NCBI GenBank assembly: GCA_905203765.1
Contig: CAJKXC010000042.1
Span: 1 to 21,738 of the forward strand
DNA length: 21,738 nt
Reading direction: 5' to 3'
Source: an uncultured Bacteroides sp.
GTDB lineage: Bacteria > Bacteroidota > Bacteroidia > Bacteroidales > Bacteroidaceae
Position 1 is the first letter of the stretch. Each line of letters opens with the position of its first letter. The notes under the pieces are model-generated. The model did no database searches. It saw nothing but the letters and a program-made list of their open reading frames with translations, and was not told where the DNA came from. This document shows positions 12,504 to 20,307 of this stretch, one piece after another. Position numbers and translations under genes: made by a program.

Positions 12504-14639
12504 ATGAAGAAATTTTTAATTCTCAAATTAGTTCTTATGGCGGTACTTAGTCAAGGCATTGCAGCTTTATCTGCACAAAGCAATCCCTGGGGATTGGTTT
12601 ATGACGGTGCACTCCGGGAAAACATCGAGGGACGGGTGAACATCCGTCCGGTAACTTATCAACTGCATGGAATAGATATTGCAGCCAATGTGTATGTACC
12701 TGCCGGCTACGATCCTGCAAAGAAATATGCAGCAATAATAGTGGCTCATCCTAACGGAGGTGTAAAGGAACAGGTGGCGGGGCTTTATGCCCAACATCTG
12801 GCAGAGAATGGGTATGTCGCTCTGGTGGCAGACGCTTCCTACCAGGGGGCAAGTGGCGGCAAGCCGCGTCATGTGGATAAGCCTGCCAATCGCATTGAAG
12901 ACATCTACGGGATGGCGGATTATATTACCCGTTATCCGGGCGTCGATGCGGATCGGATCGGCATCCTCGGTATCTGTGGTGGTGGTGGATATGCTTTGAA
13001 GGCAGCACAATCGGATAAGCGATTGAAAGTGGTGGCCACTCTGAGTATGTTCAATTCGGGCAAAGTACGGCGGGACGGATTTATGGGGTCGCAGGTGGCT
13101 ACAATTCAGGAAAGGCTGAGGCAAGGCATAGAGGCTCGGGCGCAGGAGATGGCCGGCGGTGAGGTGAAATATACGGGAGATTCCCAACTGACCGATGAAC
13201 AGATAGCAAAGTTGCCGTTCGACTTATACCGGGAGGGCTTTATCTATTATGGCAAGACTCACGCTCATCCTAATTCTACGTTCAGATACACGGTCAGTAG
13301 CTTGCCCGACCTGATGGCATGGGATGCGACTTCCAACATAGATTTGATCAATCAACCTTTATTGATGGTGGCGGGCAGCAAAGCCGATTCTTTCTACATG
13401 ACTGAAGAGGCTTTTCAGAAGGCAACCGGCACCACAGACAAGGAACTATTTCTTATACCCGGTGCCACTCACATCCAAACTTATTATGTGCCGGAATACG
13501 TAGACCGGGCTGTGAACAAGTTGGTGGAGTTTTTTGGCAAGAGGTTGTATTATGCCACACGATCCGCAACTATTGAGGGCTTCAAACAGCCATACCCGTT
13601 GGGCGATAAACTGTCCGGGAACAAAAACTTTACCGGACAGGCTTACCTTGCTCCAATTACTACGAATGAAGAGTTGAATATGCCCATATCTAACGTAACA
13701 TTTGAACCGGGATGCAGAAATAGTTGGCATACTCACTCCGGAGGGCAGATACTGATAGCGACATCCGGCATCGGCTACTATCAAGAGAAAGGAAGGCCAG
13801 CCCGAAGGCTGTATCCGGGCGATGTGGTTGAAATAGCACCGCACATAGAACATTGGCATGGTGCGGCTCCCGACAGTTGGTTTGCTCATATTGCCATTAA
13901 GTGCAATTCGCAAAGTAATGAGGTCGAGTGGCTTAATCCGGTGGCGGACGGTGAGTATTTTGCAGCCACCAGCCAAAGCGCATTGACTTATGAACAGGAG
14001 AATAAGGTATTGTCGAACAGGCAGCAAGCCATCGTTGCTATTGCATCTTATACCGGGAAAGGAGATTTGGAGCATCTGAAAGGCGCGTTGGTGCAGGGGC
14101 TGGATGCGGGCATGACGGTGAATGAGATAAAGGAGATATTGATTCATGCCTATGCTTATTGCGGATTTCCACGTAGCCTTAGAGCGATACAGACATTCAT
14201 AGAGGTTGAGAAGGAGCGTGCTGCTCGGGGGATACATGATGAGGTAGGGAGAGAGGCGACACCCGTGCAGGGCGAGAACAGCAAGTATGAGCGTGGACGG
14301 GATATACTTGCTGGGATATCGGGAGCGGCTGCTACAGCTCCCAAAGCGGAGTATGCCGTTTTTGCTCCGGTTATCGAAATATTCCTGAAAGAGCATCTTT
14401 TTGCCGACATCTTTGAACGCGATTTGCTGAGTTATCAAGAGCGTGAGTTAGCTACAGTTTCTGTCTTGGCTGGTGTAGGTGGTGTTGAACCGATGGTCTA
14501 TAGCCACATGGGTATCTGTCTGCATTTGGGCATCACTGCCGAACAACTGACCGCACTGCTGAACATCATAGAAGTGAATCTTGGCAGGAATTCATCAGAC
14601 TCCCTGCGTATTGTGTTAAGTAATCTGATTAACAAATAA
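12504..14639 (+). CDS. Exported dienelactone-hydrolase-like + cupin + double CMD fusion
   Basis: A 711-residue four-part fusion. Residues 1-25 are a signal peptide ending SAQ. About 45-345 is an alpha/beta hydrolase with a dienelactone-hydrolase-type nucleophile, GICGGGG (Cys158 where serine hydrolases have Ser), and a late His in PGATH. About 370-470 is a cupin with HTHSGGQ (His409, His411, Gln415) and EHWH (His450, His452), a likely metal site. About 490-570 and 615-705 are two carboxymuconolactone-decarboxylase domains (EIKEILIHAYAYCGFP in the first). Neither has the CxxC of AhpD, so peroxidase reduction is unlikely. The frame is unbroken. It is first gene of an operon, 10 bp before a second exported hydrolase, and divergent from an AraC gene. 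Substrate unknown; the parts recall ring-fission lactone chemistry, but that is inference. Confidence 0.9.
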   Translation: MKKFLILKLVLMAVLSQGIAALSAQSNPWGLVYDGALRENIEGRVNIRPVTYQLHGIDIAANVYVPAGYDPAKKYAAIIVAHPNGGVKEQVAGLYAQHLAENGYVALVADASYQGASGGKPRHVDKPANRIEDIYGMADYITRYPGVDADRIGILGICGGGGYALKAAQSDKRLKVVATLSMFNSGKVRRDGFMGSQVATIQERLRQGIEARAQEMAGGEVKYTGDSQLTDEQIAKLPFDLYREGFIYYGKTHAHPNSTFRYTVSSLPDLMAWDATSNIDLINQPLLMVAGSKADSFYMTEEAFQKATGTTDKELFLIPGATHIQTYYVPEYVDRAVNKLVEFFGKRLYYATRSATIEGFKQPYPLGDKLSGNKNFTGQAYLAPITTNEELNMPISNVTFEPGCRNSWHTHSGGQILIATSGIGYYQEKGRPARRLYPGDVVEIAPHIEHWHGAAPDSWFAHIAIKCNSQSNEVEWLNPVADGEYFAATSQSALTYEQENKVLSNRQQAIVAIASYTGKGDLEHLKGALVQGLDAGMTVNEIKEILIHAYAYCGFPRSLRAIQTFIEVEKERAARGIHDEVGREATPVQGENSKYERGRDILAGISGAAATAPKAEYAVFAPVIEIFLKEHLFADIFERDLLSYQERELATVSVLAGVGGVEPMVYSHMGICLHLGITAEQLTALLNIIEVNLGRNSSDSLRIVLSNLINK

Positions 14640-14649
14640 ATATAGAAGT

Positions 14650-16122
14650 ATGAAGAAGTATATTGGAGCCATATTACTATCGGCTGGTGTAACGACAGCG
14701 TCGGCGCAAGAACCTGTCATGGTACAGGAACAAGGTTATTTCTCGGTAGGAGGAAAGACAATTCAGCGTGAAGGTGAATATGATAACAGTAAGTTCGTAG
14801 GGTGGGCTACTCAGGAAGAGAAAGGGCAAAGCTATCGGGCAGACCATGCGTTCGTACATTTTCAAAGACCGGTGCAATCCAGGGAATTACCGCTTGTATT
14901 TGTTCACGGTTATGGCGGTTCGGGTGTCTGCTGGGAAATGACTCCCGACGGACGTGACGGGTTCTCTACCTTGATGCTGCGCAAACACTACAGTACGTAT
15001 GTGATGGATCTGCCTGGTCGTGGTCGTGCAGGAAGAAGTTCTGCCGTTACTACTGTAAAGCCTGTTGCCGACGAAATGTTTTGGTTCGATATCTGGCGCA
15101 TAGGCGTCTGGCCTGATTATAACAAAGGAGTGCAATTCCCGGCAGATTCTGCCTATTTATCGCAGTTCTTTCGTGAAATGACACCCGACCTGAGCGACCA
15201 TCGGCAGGATGTGGCAGCTATCAATGCACTTACAGAACGGATTGGAGATAATATTTTGGTAACACATTCGGCAGGGGGCTTTCCCGGTTGGATGGTTGCA
15301 ATGCAAGACCGGCGGGTAAAGGCAGTAGTTGCTTATGAACCGGGAGGATATGTTTTCCCTGAAGGTGAGGTTCCTGCTCCAATCGAGGGCCTTACCGGTG
15401 GGGCGCAAGGAGTGCCTGTACCGATGGAGCAGTTTATGAAACTGACCCGGATTCCTATTGTGATGTATTTTGGAGATTATATTCCCGAAACGCCTTCTGA
15501 AAAATTGGGTGACGAGAACTGGCGGGTACGTCTGCAAATGGGACGTAAATTTGTAGAAACCATTAATCGTCACGGGGGAAATGCCAGTTTGGTGGAGTTG
15601 CCTAAAATCGGAATTTATGGTAATACCCACTTTCTGATGCAGGACTTAAATAATGCCCGGCTTGCCGACTTACTGGGAAAATGGCTTGAAGATAATGTGC
15701 TGCCCGTCCGCCCTGCTCCGAGTAGGCAAACGCAAGTTGTAACAAAGGTGTTTACTCCTGCTGAGCAGGAGTTGGTTGATCTCTCCAACGCCAAATGGCA
15801 ATGGATGTCCGAAAAAGATGTAGATAAGTTGGAACCTCTATTTCATGAAAATGCCATGTTTGTCCATATGGGTGGTGCATGGGGAAAGGATGCTGAATTA
15901 GAAACCATTAAGAGGGGTTTTATTCATTATAAACATGCCGATATTCATGAGGTTACGGTGAAGTTTGCAGCGAGTACAGGTGTTGTTTACAGCAATATTC
16001 ACCTGACCTCTACAGTAGCTGGGAATGAAGTGACATTTCCTTTTATGGTAACAGAAGTATTTGTGAAAGAAGAGGGGAAATGGCAACTTGCTAGTTTAGT
16101 CTTTACGAGACTTAATGCATAG
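14650..16122 (+). CDS. Exported alpha/beta hydrolase fused to NTF2-like (DUF4440) domain
   Basis: A 490-residue protein. The signal peptide ends TASA before Gln20. About 70-350 is an alpha/beta hydrolase with an oxyanion HGYGG (His86), serine nucleophile in THSAGG (Ser207) and His in GNTHF (His327); the large cap segment after LPGRGRAGRS is typical of the esterase family with DMFWFD-like inserts. About 365-488 is an NTF2-like/DUF4440 domain (LSNAKWQWMSEKDVDKLEPL, then LASLVFTRLNA), often a small-ligand or dimerisation domain. It follows the hydrolase-cupin-CMD gene by 10 bp and ends at a strong terminator, so the two are one transcript and probably act on the same compound outside the cytoplasm. 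The exact reaction (esterase, lactonase, other) cannot be read from sequence. Confidence 0.88.
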   Translation: MKKYIGAILLSAGVTTASAQEPVMVQEQGYFSVGGKTIQREGEYDNSKFVGWATQEEKGQSYRADHAFVHFQRPVQSRELPLVFVHGYGGSGVCWEMTPDGRDGFSTLMLRKHYSTYVMDLPGRGRAGRSSAVTTVKPVADEMFWFDIWRIGVWPDYNKGVQFPADSAYLSQFFREMTPDLSDHRQDVAAINALTERIGDNILVTHSAGGFPGWMVAMQDRRVKAVVAYEPGGYVFPEGEVPAPIEGLTGGAQGVPVPMEQFMKLTRIPIVMYFGDYIPETPSEKLGDENWRVRLQMGRKFVETINRHGGNASLVELPKIGIYGNTHFLMQDLNNARLADLLGKWLEDNVLPVRPAPSRQTQVVTKVFTPAEQELVDLSNAKWQWMSEKDVDKLEPLFHENAMFVHMGGAWGKDAELETIKRGFIHYKHADIHEVTVKFAASTGVVYSNIHLTSTVAGNEVTFPFMVTEVFVKEEGKWQLASLVFTRLNA

Positions 16123-16143
16123 TGTGTCATCATCTGTTTAATT

Positions 16144-16199
16144 GCTATCCTAACATCAGATATCCCATATCTTGTATGTTAGGATAGCTTTTTCTTTTT
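16144..16199 (+). terminator. Intrinsic terminator of the fused-hydrolase operon
   Basis: GCTATCCTAACAT (16144-16156) pairs perfectly with ATGTTAGGATAGC (16176-16188) around a 19-nt loop and is followed by TTTTTCTTTTT. The stop codon of the converging DUF2809 gene lies inside the right arm, so the hairpin may work in both directions. Confidence 0.88.
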
Positions 16200-16601
16200 G
16201 GAAATAGTAATATCCCTAAAAGAGGGCAGGGAAAAGCAGGAATCTGCGACAGTAGATAGCAGTACTCCAACGGTATAGCATAACATATCAGTCCATAGGA
16301 AGCCATGACCGAAGATGAGTGCTCCGAGGGTGGTGTTTCGTACTGTGTTTGCCCAGTCAGCCTGATATAATTGGCTGATCTCTATGCAGTAAGAAAAGAG
16401 TAGGGAGATGGCGGCGGCTTTGAGTAGGGATACCGAAGGGGCGAGGAATCGCAGTCCGAAGTAGACCATGGCGGCCCAAAGGGTATCGCCGGAGTACTTT
16501 GCAATAAAACCGGGTAACAGATCACCATATCGCCGTGAAGCAAGCCCGGCCAATATAATGACAAAGGCGACAGCCAAATAAATCCAACGTCTGTATTTCA
16601 C
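16179..16601 (-). CDS. DUF2809 small membrane protein
   Basis: A DUF2809 family membrane protein of about 140 residues with four hydrophobic helices (IYLAVAFVIILAGLASR; LWAAMVYFGLRFL; LLKAAAISLLFSYCIEISQL; MLCYTVGVLLSTV) and the family motif CIEISQLYQADWANTVRNTT. I prefer the GTG at 16601, which gives MKYRRWIYL, because family members begin with this basic stretch. The frame is open back to an ATG at 16694, adding 31 polar residues that reach the promoter of the opposite-strand LOG gene. Function unknown. It converges on the fused-hydrolase operon and shares its terminator. GC and codon use are ordinary. Confidence 0.8.
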   Translation of the reverse strand: MKYRRWIYLAVAFVIILAGLASRRYGDLLPGFIAKYSGDTLWAAMVYFGLRFLAPSVSLLKAAAISLLFSYCIEISQLYQADWANTVRNTTLGALIFGHGFLWTDMLCYTVGVLLSTVADSCFSLPSFRDITISKKKKLS

Positions 16602-16695
16602 ACTGTAATATTTTAAATCCGGCGTAAATTTACGAAAAATCAGTCGGTATGAGCGGAAGTAGCCGTCTCTTGTTTCAAATCTCCCCGAAATCATG

Positions 16696-16703
16696 TACCT
16701 TTG
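16696..16703 (+). promoter_or_regulatory. -7 box of the LOG-DUF4271-hemD run
   Basis: TACCTTTG matches TAnnTTTG and lies 28 bp before the ATG at 16732. The -33 box is weak (TTTC at 19 bp, or TTG at 23 bp). It abuts the longest possible start of the divergent DUF2809 frame. Confidence 0.5.
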
Positions 16704-16731
16704 CAGCCATATTTATAAGGTATAGAACAAG

Positions 16732-17322
16732 ATGATGAACAAGATTACTTCCGTATGCGTGTATAGTGCGTCGAGCACCAAGATTGATCCCGCTTATACC
16801 GAGGCTGCCCGTGAGCTGGGTGCTTTGCTGGGGCAGAAACAAATCCGGTTGATAAACGGAGCCGGAAACATGGGACTGATGGCGGCTGTGGCAGATGCAG
16901 TGCTCCGGGAAGGTGGTGAAGTGACAGGCGTTATCCCCAGCTTCATGGTGGAACAGGGATGGCACCACACAGGACTCACCAAACTTGTGGAAGTAGCGAA
17001 CATGCACGAACGGAAGAAGATGATGGCCGACCTGAGCGATGCTATCATTGCCCTGCCCGGTGGTTGCGGCACGTTGGAAGAATTGCTGGAAGTCATCACC
17101 TGGAAGCAACTGGGGCTTTATCTTAATCCGATTGTAATATTGAACACTAAAGGTTACTTCGACCCCCTGCTCGATATGCTGCACAAAGCAGTGGACGAGA
17201 ACTTCATGCGGCAGCAGCACGGTGCCATCTGGCATGTGGCACAGACGCCTCAGGAAGCGGTGGAGCTGATACATACCATCCCTCTGTGGGATGAATCCAT
17301 CCGTAAATTCGCTGCAATATGA
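16732..17322 (+). CDS. LOG-family (TIGR00730) nucleotide phosphoribohydrolase
   Basis: A 196-residue Rossmann-fold protein of the TIGR00730/LOG family, which cleaves nucleoside 5'-monophosphates to base and ribose 5-phosphate and makes free cytokinin in plants. The signature PGGCGTLEE is at 109-117, and GAGNMGLMAAVADA near 45 and the ERKKMMADLSDA helix complete the active site. Length is typical. It starts with two Met codons; the first is used here. Its stop overlaps the start of the DUF4271 gene by 4 bp (17319-17322), so the two are translationally coupled. In gut bacteria the true substrate is unsettled, so a nucleotide salvage or damage-control role is inference. Confidence 0.93.
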   Translation: MMNKITSVCVYSASSTKIDPAYTEAARELGALLGQKQIRLINGAGNMGLMAAVADAVLREGGEVTGVIPSFMVEQGWHHTGLTKLVEVANMHERKKMMADLSDAIIALPGGCGTLEELLEVITWKQLGLYLNPIVILNTKGYFDPLLDMLHKAVDENFMRQQHGAIWHVAQTPQEAVELIHTIPLWDESIRKFAAI

Positions 17323-18050
17323 TAGCTCAGTTGATGGTTTGGGCAGTGACGGGAACAGAGGGAATCCCCCTTCCTTATTCTCCGCGTATGGACGACGGTA
17401 TCACCGTGGTGCTTCTGTGCTGCTTCTTTCTGTCTGCTTATGTTTTGTCGCGCAGCCGCAAATTCCTGTTGCAATTGGTAAAGGATTTTCTGCTTCATCG
17501 CGAACGCACCAGCATCTTCGCCACCTCTACGGCGGCCGATATGCGCTATTTATTACTGCTGATACTACAGACCTGCGTCCTTGCAGGCGTCTGCCTTTTC
17601 AACTACTTCAATGACGTCCGGCCCGAACTGGTGACCCATGTACAGCCGTTCCTGTTGCTGGGTATATATATAGGTGTGTGTCTGCTTTATTTATTTTTCA
17701 AGTGGCTGCTCTACTCCTTCCTGGGTTGGATTTTTTTTGACGAAAGTACCACTACTCTCTGGATTGAGTCGTATACTACCTTGCTTTATTACCTCGGATT
17801 TTCCCTCTTTCCGTTTGCTCTGTTCATAGTCTACTTTGACTTGAATCTACAACTAACAATAATAATCGGTTTGATTTTGTTCTTTTTTGCTAAGATATTG
17901 ATGCTATATAAGTGGATAAAGCTTTTTTGTGACAATTTATATGGCAGTTTGCTTTTAATTTTATACTTTTGTGCCCTTGAAATCATACCTTGTTTCATGC
18001 TATATCAAGGGATGATGCAGCTAAACGATTATTTGATAATAAAATTTTAG
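17319..18050 (+). CDS. DUF4271 multi-pass membrane protein
   Basis: A 243-residue Bacteroidetes DUF4271 protein. About six transmembrane helices are seen: ITVVLLCCFFLSAYVLS; YLLLLILQTCVLAGVCLF; FLLLGIYIGVCLLYLFF; LLYYLGFSLFPFALFIV; LTIIIGLILFFFAKILM; SLLLILYFCALEIIPCFM. The block FKWLLYSFLGWIFFDES is typical of the family. It overlaps the LOG gene by 4 bp and is 4 bp from the HemD-like gene, the arrangement common in the order. The second half of the gene is AT-rich because of Phe/Ile/Leu codons. Function is unknown; in gliding or type IX secretion species homologues lie near envelope genes, but nothing here proves a link. Confidence 0.85.
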   Translation: MIAQLMVWAVTGTEGIPLPYSPRMDDGITVVLLCCFFLSAYVLSRSRKFLLQLVKDFLLHRERTSIFATSTAADMRYLLLLILQTCVLAGVCLFNYFNDVRPELVTHVQPFLLLGIYIGVCLLYLFFKWLLYSFLGWIFFDESTTTLWIESYTTLLYYLGFSLFPFALFIVYFDLNLQLTIIIGLILFFFAKILMLYKWIKLFCDNLYGSLLLILYFCALEIIPCFMLYQGMMQLNDYLIIKF

Positions 18051-18054
18051 GACG

Positions 18055-18807
18055 TTGAAAATTAAGAAAGTACTTGTGTCGCAGCCGAAACCGGCATCAG
18101 AGAAATCTCCTTACTACGACATTGCCGAGAAATACGGTGTGAAAATAGATTTTCGCCCGTTCATCAAAGTGGAGAGCCTTTCAGCGAAAGAGTTCAGACA
18201 ACAGAAGGTTTCAATCTTGGATCATACTGCTGTCATTTTCACTTCGCGTCATGCTATTGACCATTTCTTTCATCTGTGCACGGAGCTCCGTGTAACCATC
18301 CCTGAAACTATGAAGTATTTCTGTGTAACAGAAGCCGTGGCTTTGTATATCCAGAAGTATGTGCAGTACCGCAAGCGTAAGATCTTCTTCGGAAATACCG
18401 GAAAGATTGACGACCTGCTGCCTGCCATCGTAAAGCACAAGACTGAAAAGTACCTGGTGCCGATGTCGGATGTGCATACGGATGAAATCAAGAACTTGCT
18501 GGATAAGAACAAGATTCAGAATACCGAGGCGGTGATGTATCGCACTGTCAGCAACGATTTCACGGAAGATGAGAAGTTCGATTATGACATGCTGGTGTTC
18601 TTCAGCCCGGCGGGGGTTACTTCGCTGAAGAAGAACTTCCCGGATTTTGACCAGAAGGAAATCAAGATCGGAACTTTCGGTTCGACAACCGCACAGGCTG
18701 TCCGTGATGCCGGACTCCGTCTGGATCTGGAAGCTCCCAGCGTGCAGGCTCCCTCGATGACGGCGGCGCTTGACATGTTTATCAAGGAGAATAATAAAGG
18801 TAAGTAA
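18055..18807 (+). CDS. hemD: Uroporphyrinogen-III synthase-like protein
   Basis: A 250-residue HemD fold protein: two alpha/beta domains joined by strands (KKVLVSQPKPASEKSPYYDI, TAVIFTSRHAIDHFF, CVTEAVALYI, then MLVFFSPAGVTSLKKNFPDF and GTFGSTTAQAVRDAG). In heme makers it cyclises hydroxymethylbilane to uroporphyrinogen III. The start is TTG at 18055 (MKIKKVLV), 4 bp after the DUF4271 stop; no in-frame ATG fits. No other tetrapyrrole gene is in the window. The family member in this DUF4271-rnpA-yidD neighbourhood is conserved across Bacteroidales, many of which need external heme, so its real role there may differ from classical HemD. The name is a fold-based call. Confidence 0.85.
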   Translation: MKIKKVLVSQPKPASEKSPYYDIAEKYGVKIDFRPFIKVESLSAKEFRQQKVSILDHTAVIFTSRHAIDHFFHLCTELRVTIPETMKYFCVTEAVALYIQKYVQYRKRKIFFGNTGKIDDLLPAIVKHKTEKYLVPMSDVHTDEIKNLLDKNKIQNTEAVMYRTVSNDFTEDEKFDYDMLVFFSPAGVTSLKKNFPDFDQKEIKIGTFGSTTAQAVRDAGLRLDLEAPSVQAPSMTAALDMFIKENNKGK

Positions 18808-18814
18808 TTCTATA

Positions 18815-18938
18815 GTTGCGAGCTACGAGTTACGAGCTACAAGTGCCATGCGGACTTGTTGCCCGATTCTTGTAGCTCGTAATGTATTACGCCGTATGGG
18901 CACTTGTAACTCGTAGCTTGTAGCTCGTAACTAACAAC
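18815..18938. repeat. Interleaved inverted repeat of GTAGCTCGTAAC modules
   Basis: The arm 18815-18853 is imperfectly inverted relative to 18892-18938, sharing the sequence TACAAGTGCC and its complement and ending in GTTG/CAAC. Short units of the type GAGCTACGAGTTAC recur in both orientations, including one copy in the middle (18870-18882). It fills the hemD-rnpA gap and could fold into a long hairpin in the transcript. Confidence 0.8.
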
Positions 18939-18943
18939 TAATT

Positions 18944-19330
18944 ATGGCAAATACCTTGCGCAAGGCCGAAAGGCTGGATAAGAAGAAAGTGATAGAGAAG
19001 ATGTTTGCGGGCGGTTCGCGTTCGTTCTCGGTCTTCCCTCTGCGCGTGGTATATCTGCCGATAGAGGAGTTGGAAGCGCCGGTTTCCATCCTCGTCAGTG
19101 TTTCGAAGCGCCGTTTCAAGCGGGCGGTGAAACGTAATCGTGTGAAACGCCAGATACGTGAGGCCTATCGTGTGAACAAGCACGGGCTGTTGCAGGTGCT
19201 GGCGGAGAAGCAATGCCGGCTGGCGGTTGCTTTTATCTATCTCTCGGACCAATTGGTGGAGTCTTCGGTTATCGAAGACCGGATGAAGACTGCTTTGGCA
19301 CGCATTGCCGAGAATATTCTTGAGCCATGA
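18944..19330 (+). CDS. rnpA: Ribonuclease P protein component
   Basis: A 128-residue RNase P protein, which helps RNase P RNA mature tRNA 5' ends. It opens TLRKAERLDKKKVIEKMF, as the family does, and holds the RNR motif KRNRVKRQIREAYR (about 66-79) on the RNA-binding helix. The ATG at 18944 follows an AT-rich leader right after an inverted repeat. Its stop overlaps the yidD start by 4 bp (ATGA at 19327-19330), the usual coupling. Bacterial rnpA mostly sits beside rpmH and dnaA; in Bacteroidales it is found here, with yidD and the HemD-like gene. Confidence 0.96.
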   Translation: MANTLRKAERLDKKKVIEKMFAGGSRSFSVFPLRVVYLPIEELEAPVSILVSVSKRRFKRAVKRNRVKRQIREAYRVNKHGLLQVLAEKQCRLAVAFIYLSDQLVESSVIEDRMKTALARIAENILEP

Positions 19331-19548
19331 AAAGGCTGCTTTCCTATCTGCTGCTGTTGCCCATCTATTTTTATCAGAAGTGCATTTCACCCATGATTTC
19401 CCCGTCATGCCGGTTTACTCCCACCTGCTCGCAGTACGCGGTAGAGGCTATCAAGAAGCATGGGCCTTTCAAGGGACTTTATCTTGCGGTGAAGCGCATC
19501 CTGCGTTGCCATCCCTGGGGTGGTTCGGGATACGACCCGGTGCCATGA
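19327..19548 (+). CDS. yidD: Membrane protein insertion efficiency factor YidD
   Basis: A 73-residue YidD protein that helps YidC/Sec insert membrane proteins; it is attached to the inner face of the membrane by an amphipathic N-terminal helix. The family signature is complete: IYFYQKCISPMISPSCRFTP, TCSQYAVEAIKKHGPFKG, then LRCHPWGGSGYDPVP. Length is normal. It overlaps rnpA by 4 bp, as is common for this pair, and precedes the TatD-like gene by 13 bp. Confidence 0.97.
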   Translation: MKRLLSYLLLLPIYFYQKCISPMISPSCRFTPTCSQYAVEAIKKHGPFKGLYLAVKRILRCHPWGGSGYDPVP

Positions 19549-19561
19549 AGATATTCATATC

Positions 19562-20212
19562 ATGAAATCATCCGTTCCCATGAAGTTTCCTGTCGACATA
19601 CATACCCATCGGTTGCCGCAAACGCCCGGAGAGGCGATTGTGAACTGTTATCCCGAAACGTTTTCTCCGCAGGAGAGCGGATGGTATTCGGTGGGGATAC
19701 ATCCGTGGCATATTGCAGCTTCGGGTGGTAAGGATAGCCGCCTCGAAACCATTCTGCAGCATCCCCAGGTGCTGGCGGTGGGGGAAGCGGGACTGGATAA
19801 GCTGGCGGATGCTCCTATGGACTTGCAGCTCGAGGTCTTTGAGTACCAGGCACGCCTGGCAGAGGAAGTCGGGAAGCCTCTGGTCATCCACCTGGTGCGT
19901 GCTGCCGATGAACTGTTGAGGCTGAGGCGTGAACTGCGTCCCGCAAGGCCGTGGGTCATTCACGGTTTCCGCGGTAAAGCCGCCCTGGCGGAAGAATACC
20001 TGCGTCATGGTTTTTACCTTTCTTTCGGCGAGAAGTACCAGGCGGAAGCACTCTCGGCAACCCCTGCCGACCGCTTGTTTATCGAGACAGACGAGAGCGT
20101 TGTCCCCATCGAGGAACTCTATCTGCGGGCAGCCGCAGTGCGTGGAATAGGCAGCGAAGAGTTGCACAAGATTGTATCGGCAAACATCGGTAAAGTCTTT
20201 TTTAAACGATAA
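19562..20212 (+). CDS. TatD-family metal-dependent hydrolase, short form
   Basis: A 216-residue TatD-family TIM-barrel hydrolase, whose members are 3'-5' exonucleases or other phosphodiesterases. Metal ligands are visible: DIHTH at the start, GEAGLD with the Glu, IHLVRA, IHGFRG, and ETDES near the end. It is about 40 residues shorter than E. coli TatD (260), the usual Bacteroidales size. I place the start at the ATG at 19562 (MKSSVPMKFPVDIHTH); the ATG at 19580 (MKFPVDIHTH) is equally good, and the GTG at 19520 inside yidD is unlikely. It follows yidD by 13 bp and probably shares its transcript. Substrate unknown. Confidence 0.88.
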   Translation: MKSSVPMKFPVDIHTHRLPQTPGEAIVNCYPETFSPQESGWYSVGIHPWHIAASGGKDSRLETILQHPQVLAVGEAGLDKLADAPMDLQLEVFEYQARLAEEVGKPLVIHLVRAADELLRLRRELRPARPWVIHGFRGKAALAEEYLRHGFYLSFGEKYQAEALSATPADRLFIETDESVVPIEELYLRAAAVRGIGSEELHKIVSANIGKVFFKR

Positions 20213-20214
20213 GA

Positions 20215-20246
20215 GTTGTTTCTTCGAATAAAGAGTCGTATTTTTG
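20215..20246 (+). promoter_or_regulatory. Promoter of tyrS
   Basis: GTTG at 20215-20218, a 20-bp spacer, then TATTTTTG at 20239-20246, a perfect TAnnTTTG match. Predicted start near 20252 leaves a ~56-nt AT-rich leader. No T-box-like structure is seen. Confidence 0.7.
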
Positions 20247-20307
20247 CGCCCATTAATACAAACCAAGCTATTAATAGATAATCACTTAAATAATAATTGA
20301 TCATTCG

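Noticed and set aside
12335..12505. AATCGGTTAT repeated at 12335-12344 and 12496-12505
   Set aside because: A 10-mer pair 161 bp apart, one overlapping the start codon; too short to separate from chance.
13446..14438. 330-codon minus-strand frame
   Set aside because: Antisense to the cupin/CMD part of the fusion protein, whose motifs are clear.
12504..14639. AhpD-type peroxidase for the CMD domains
   Set aside because: Both CMD domains lack the CxxC pair needed for that chemistry.
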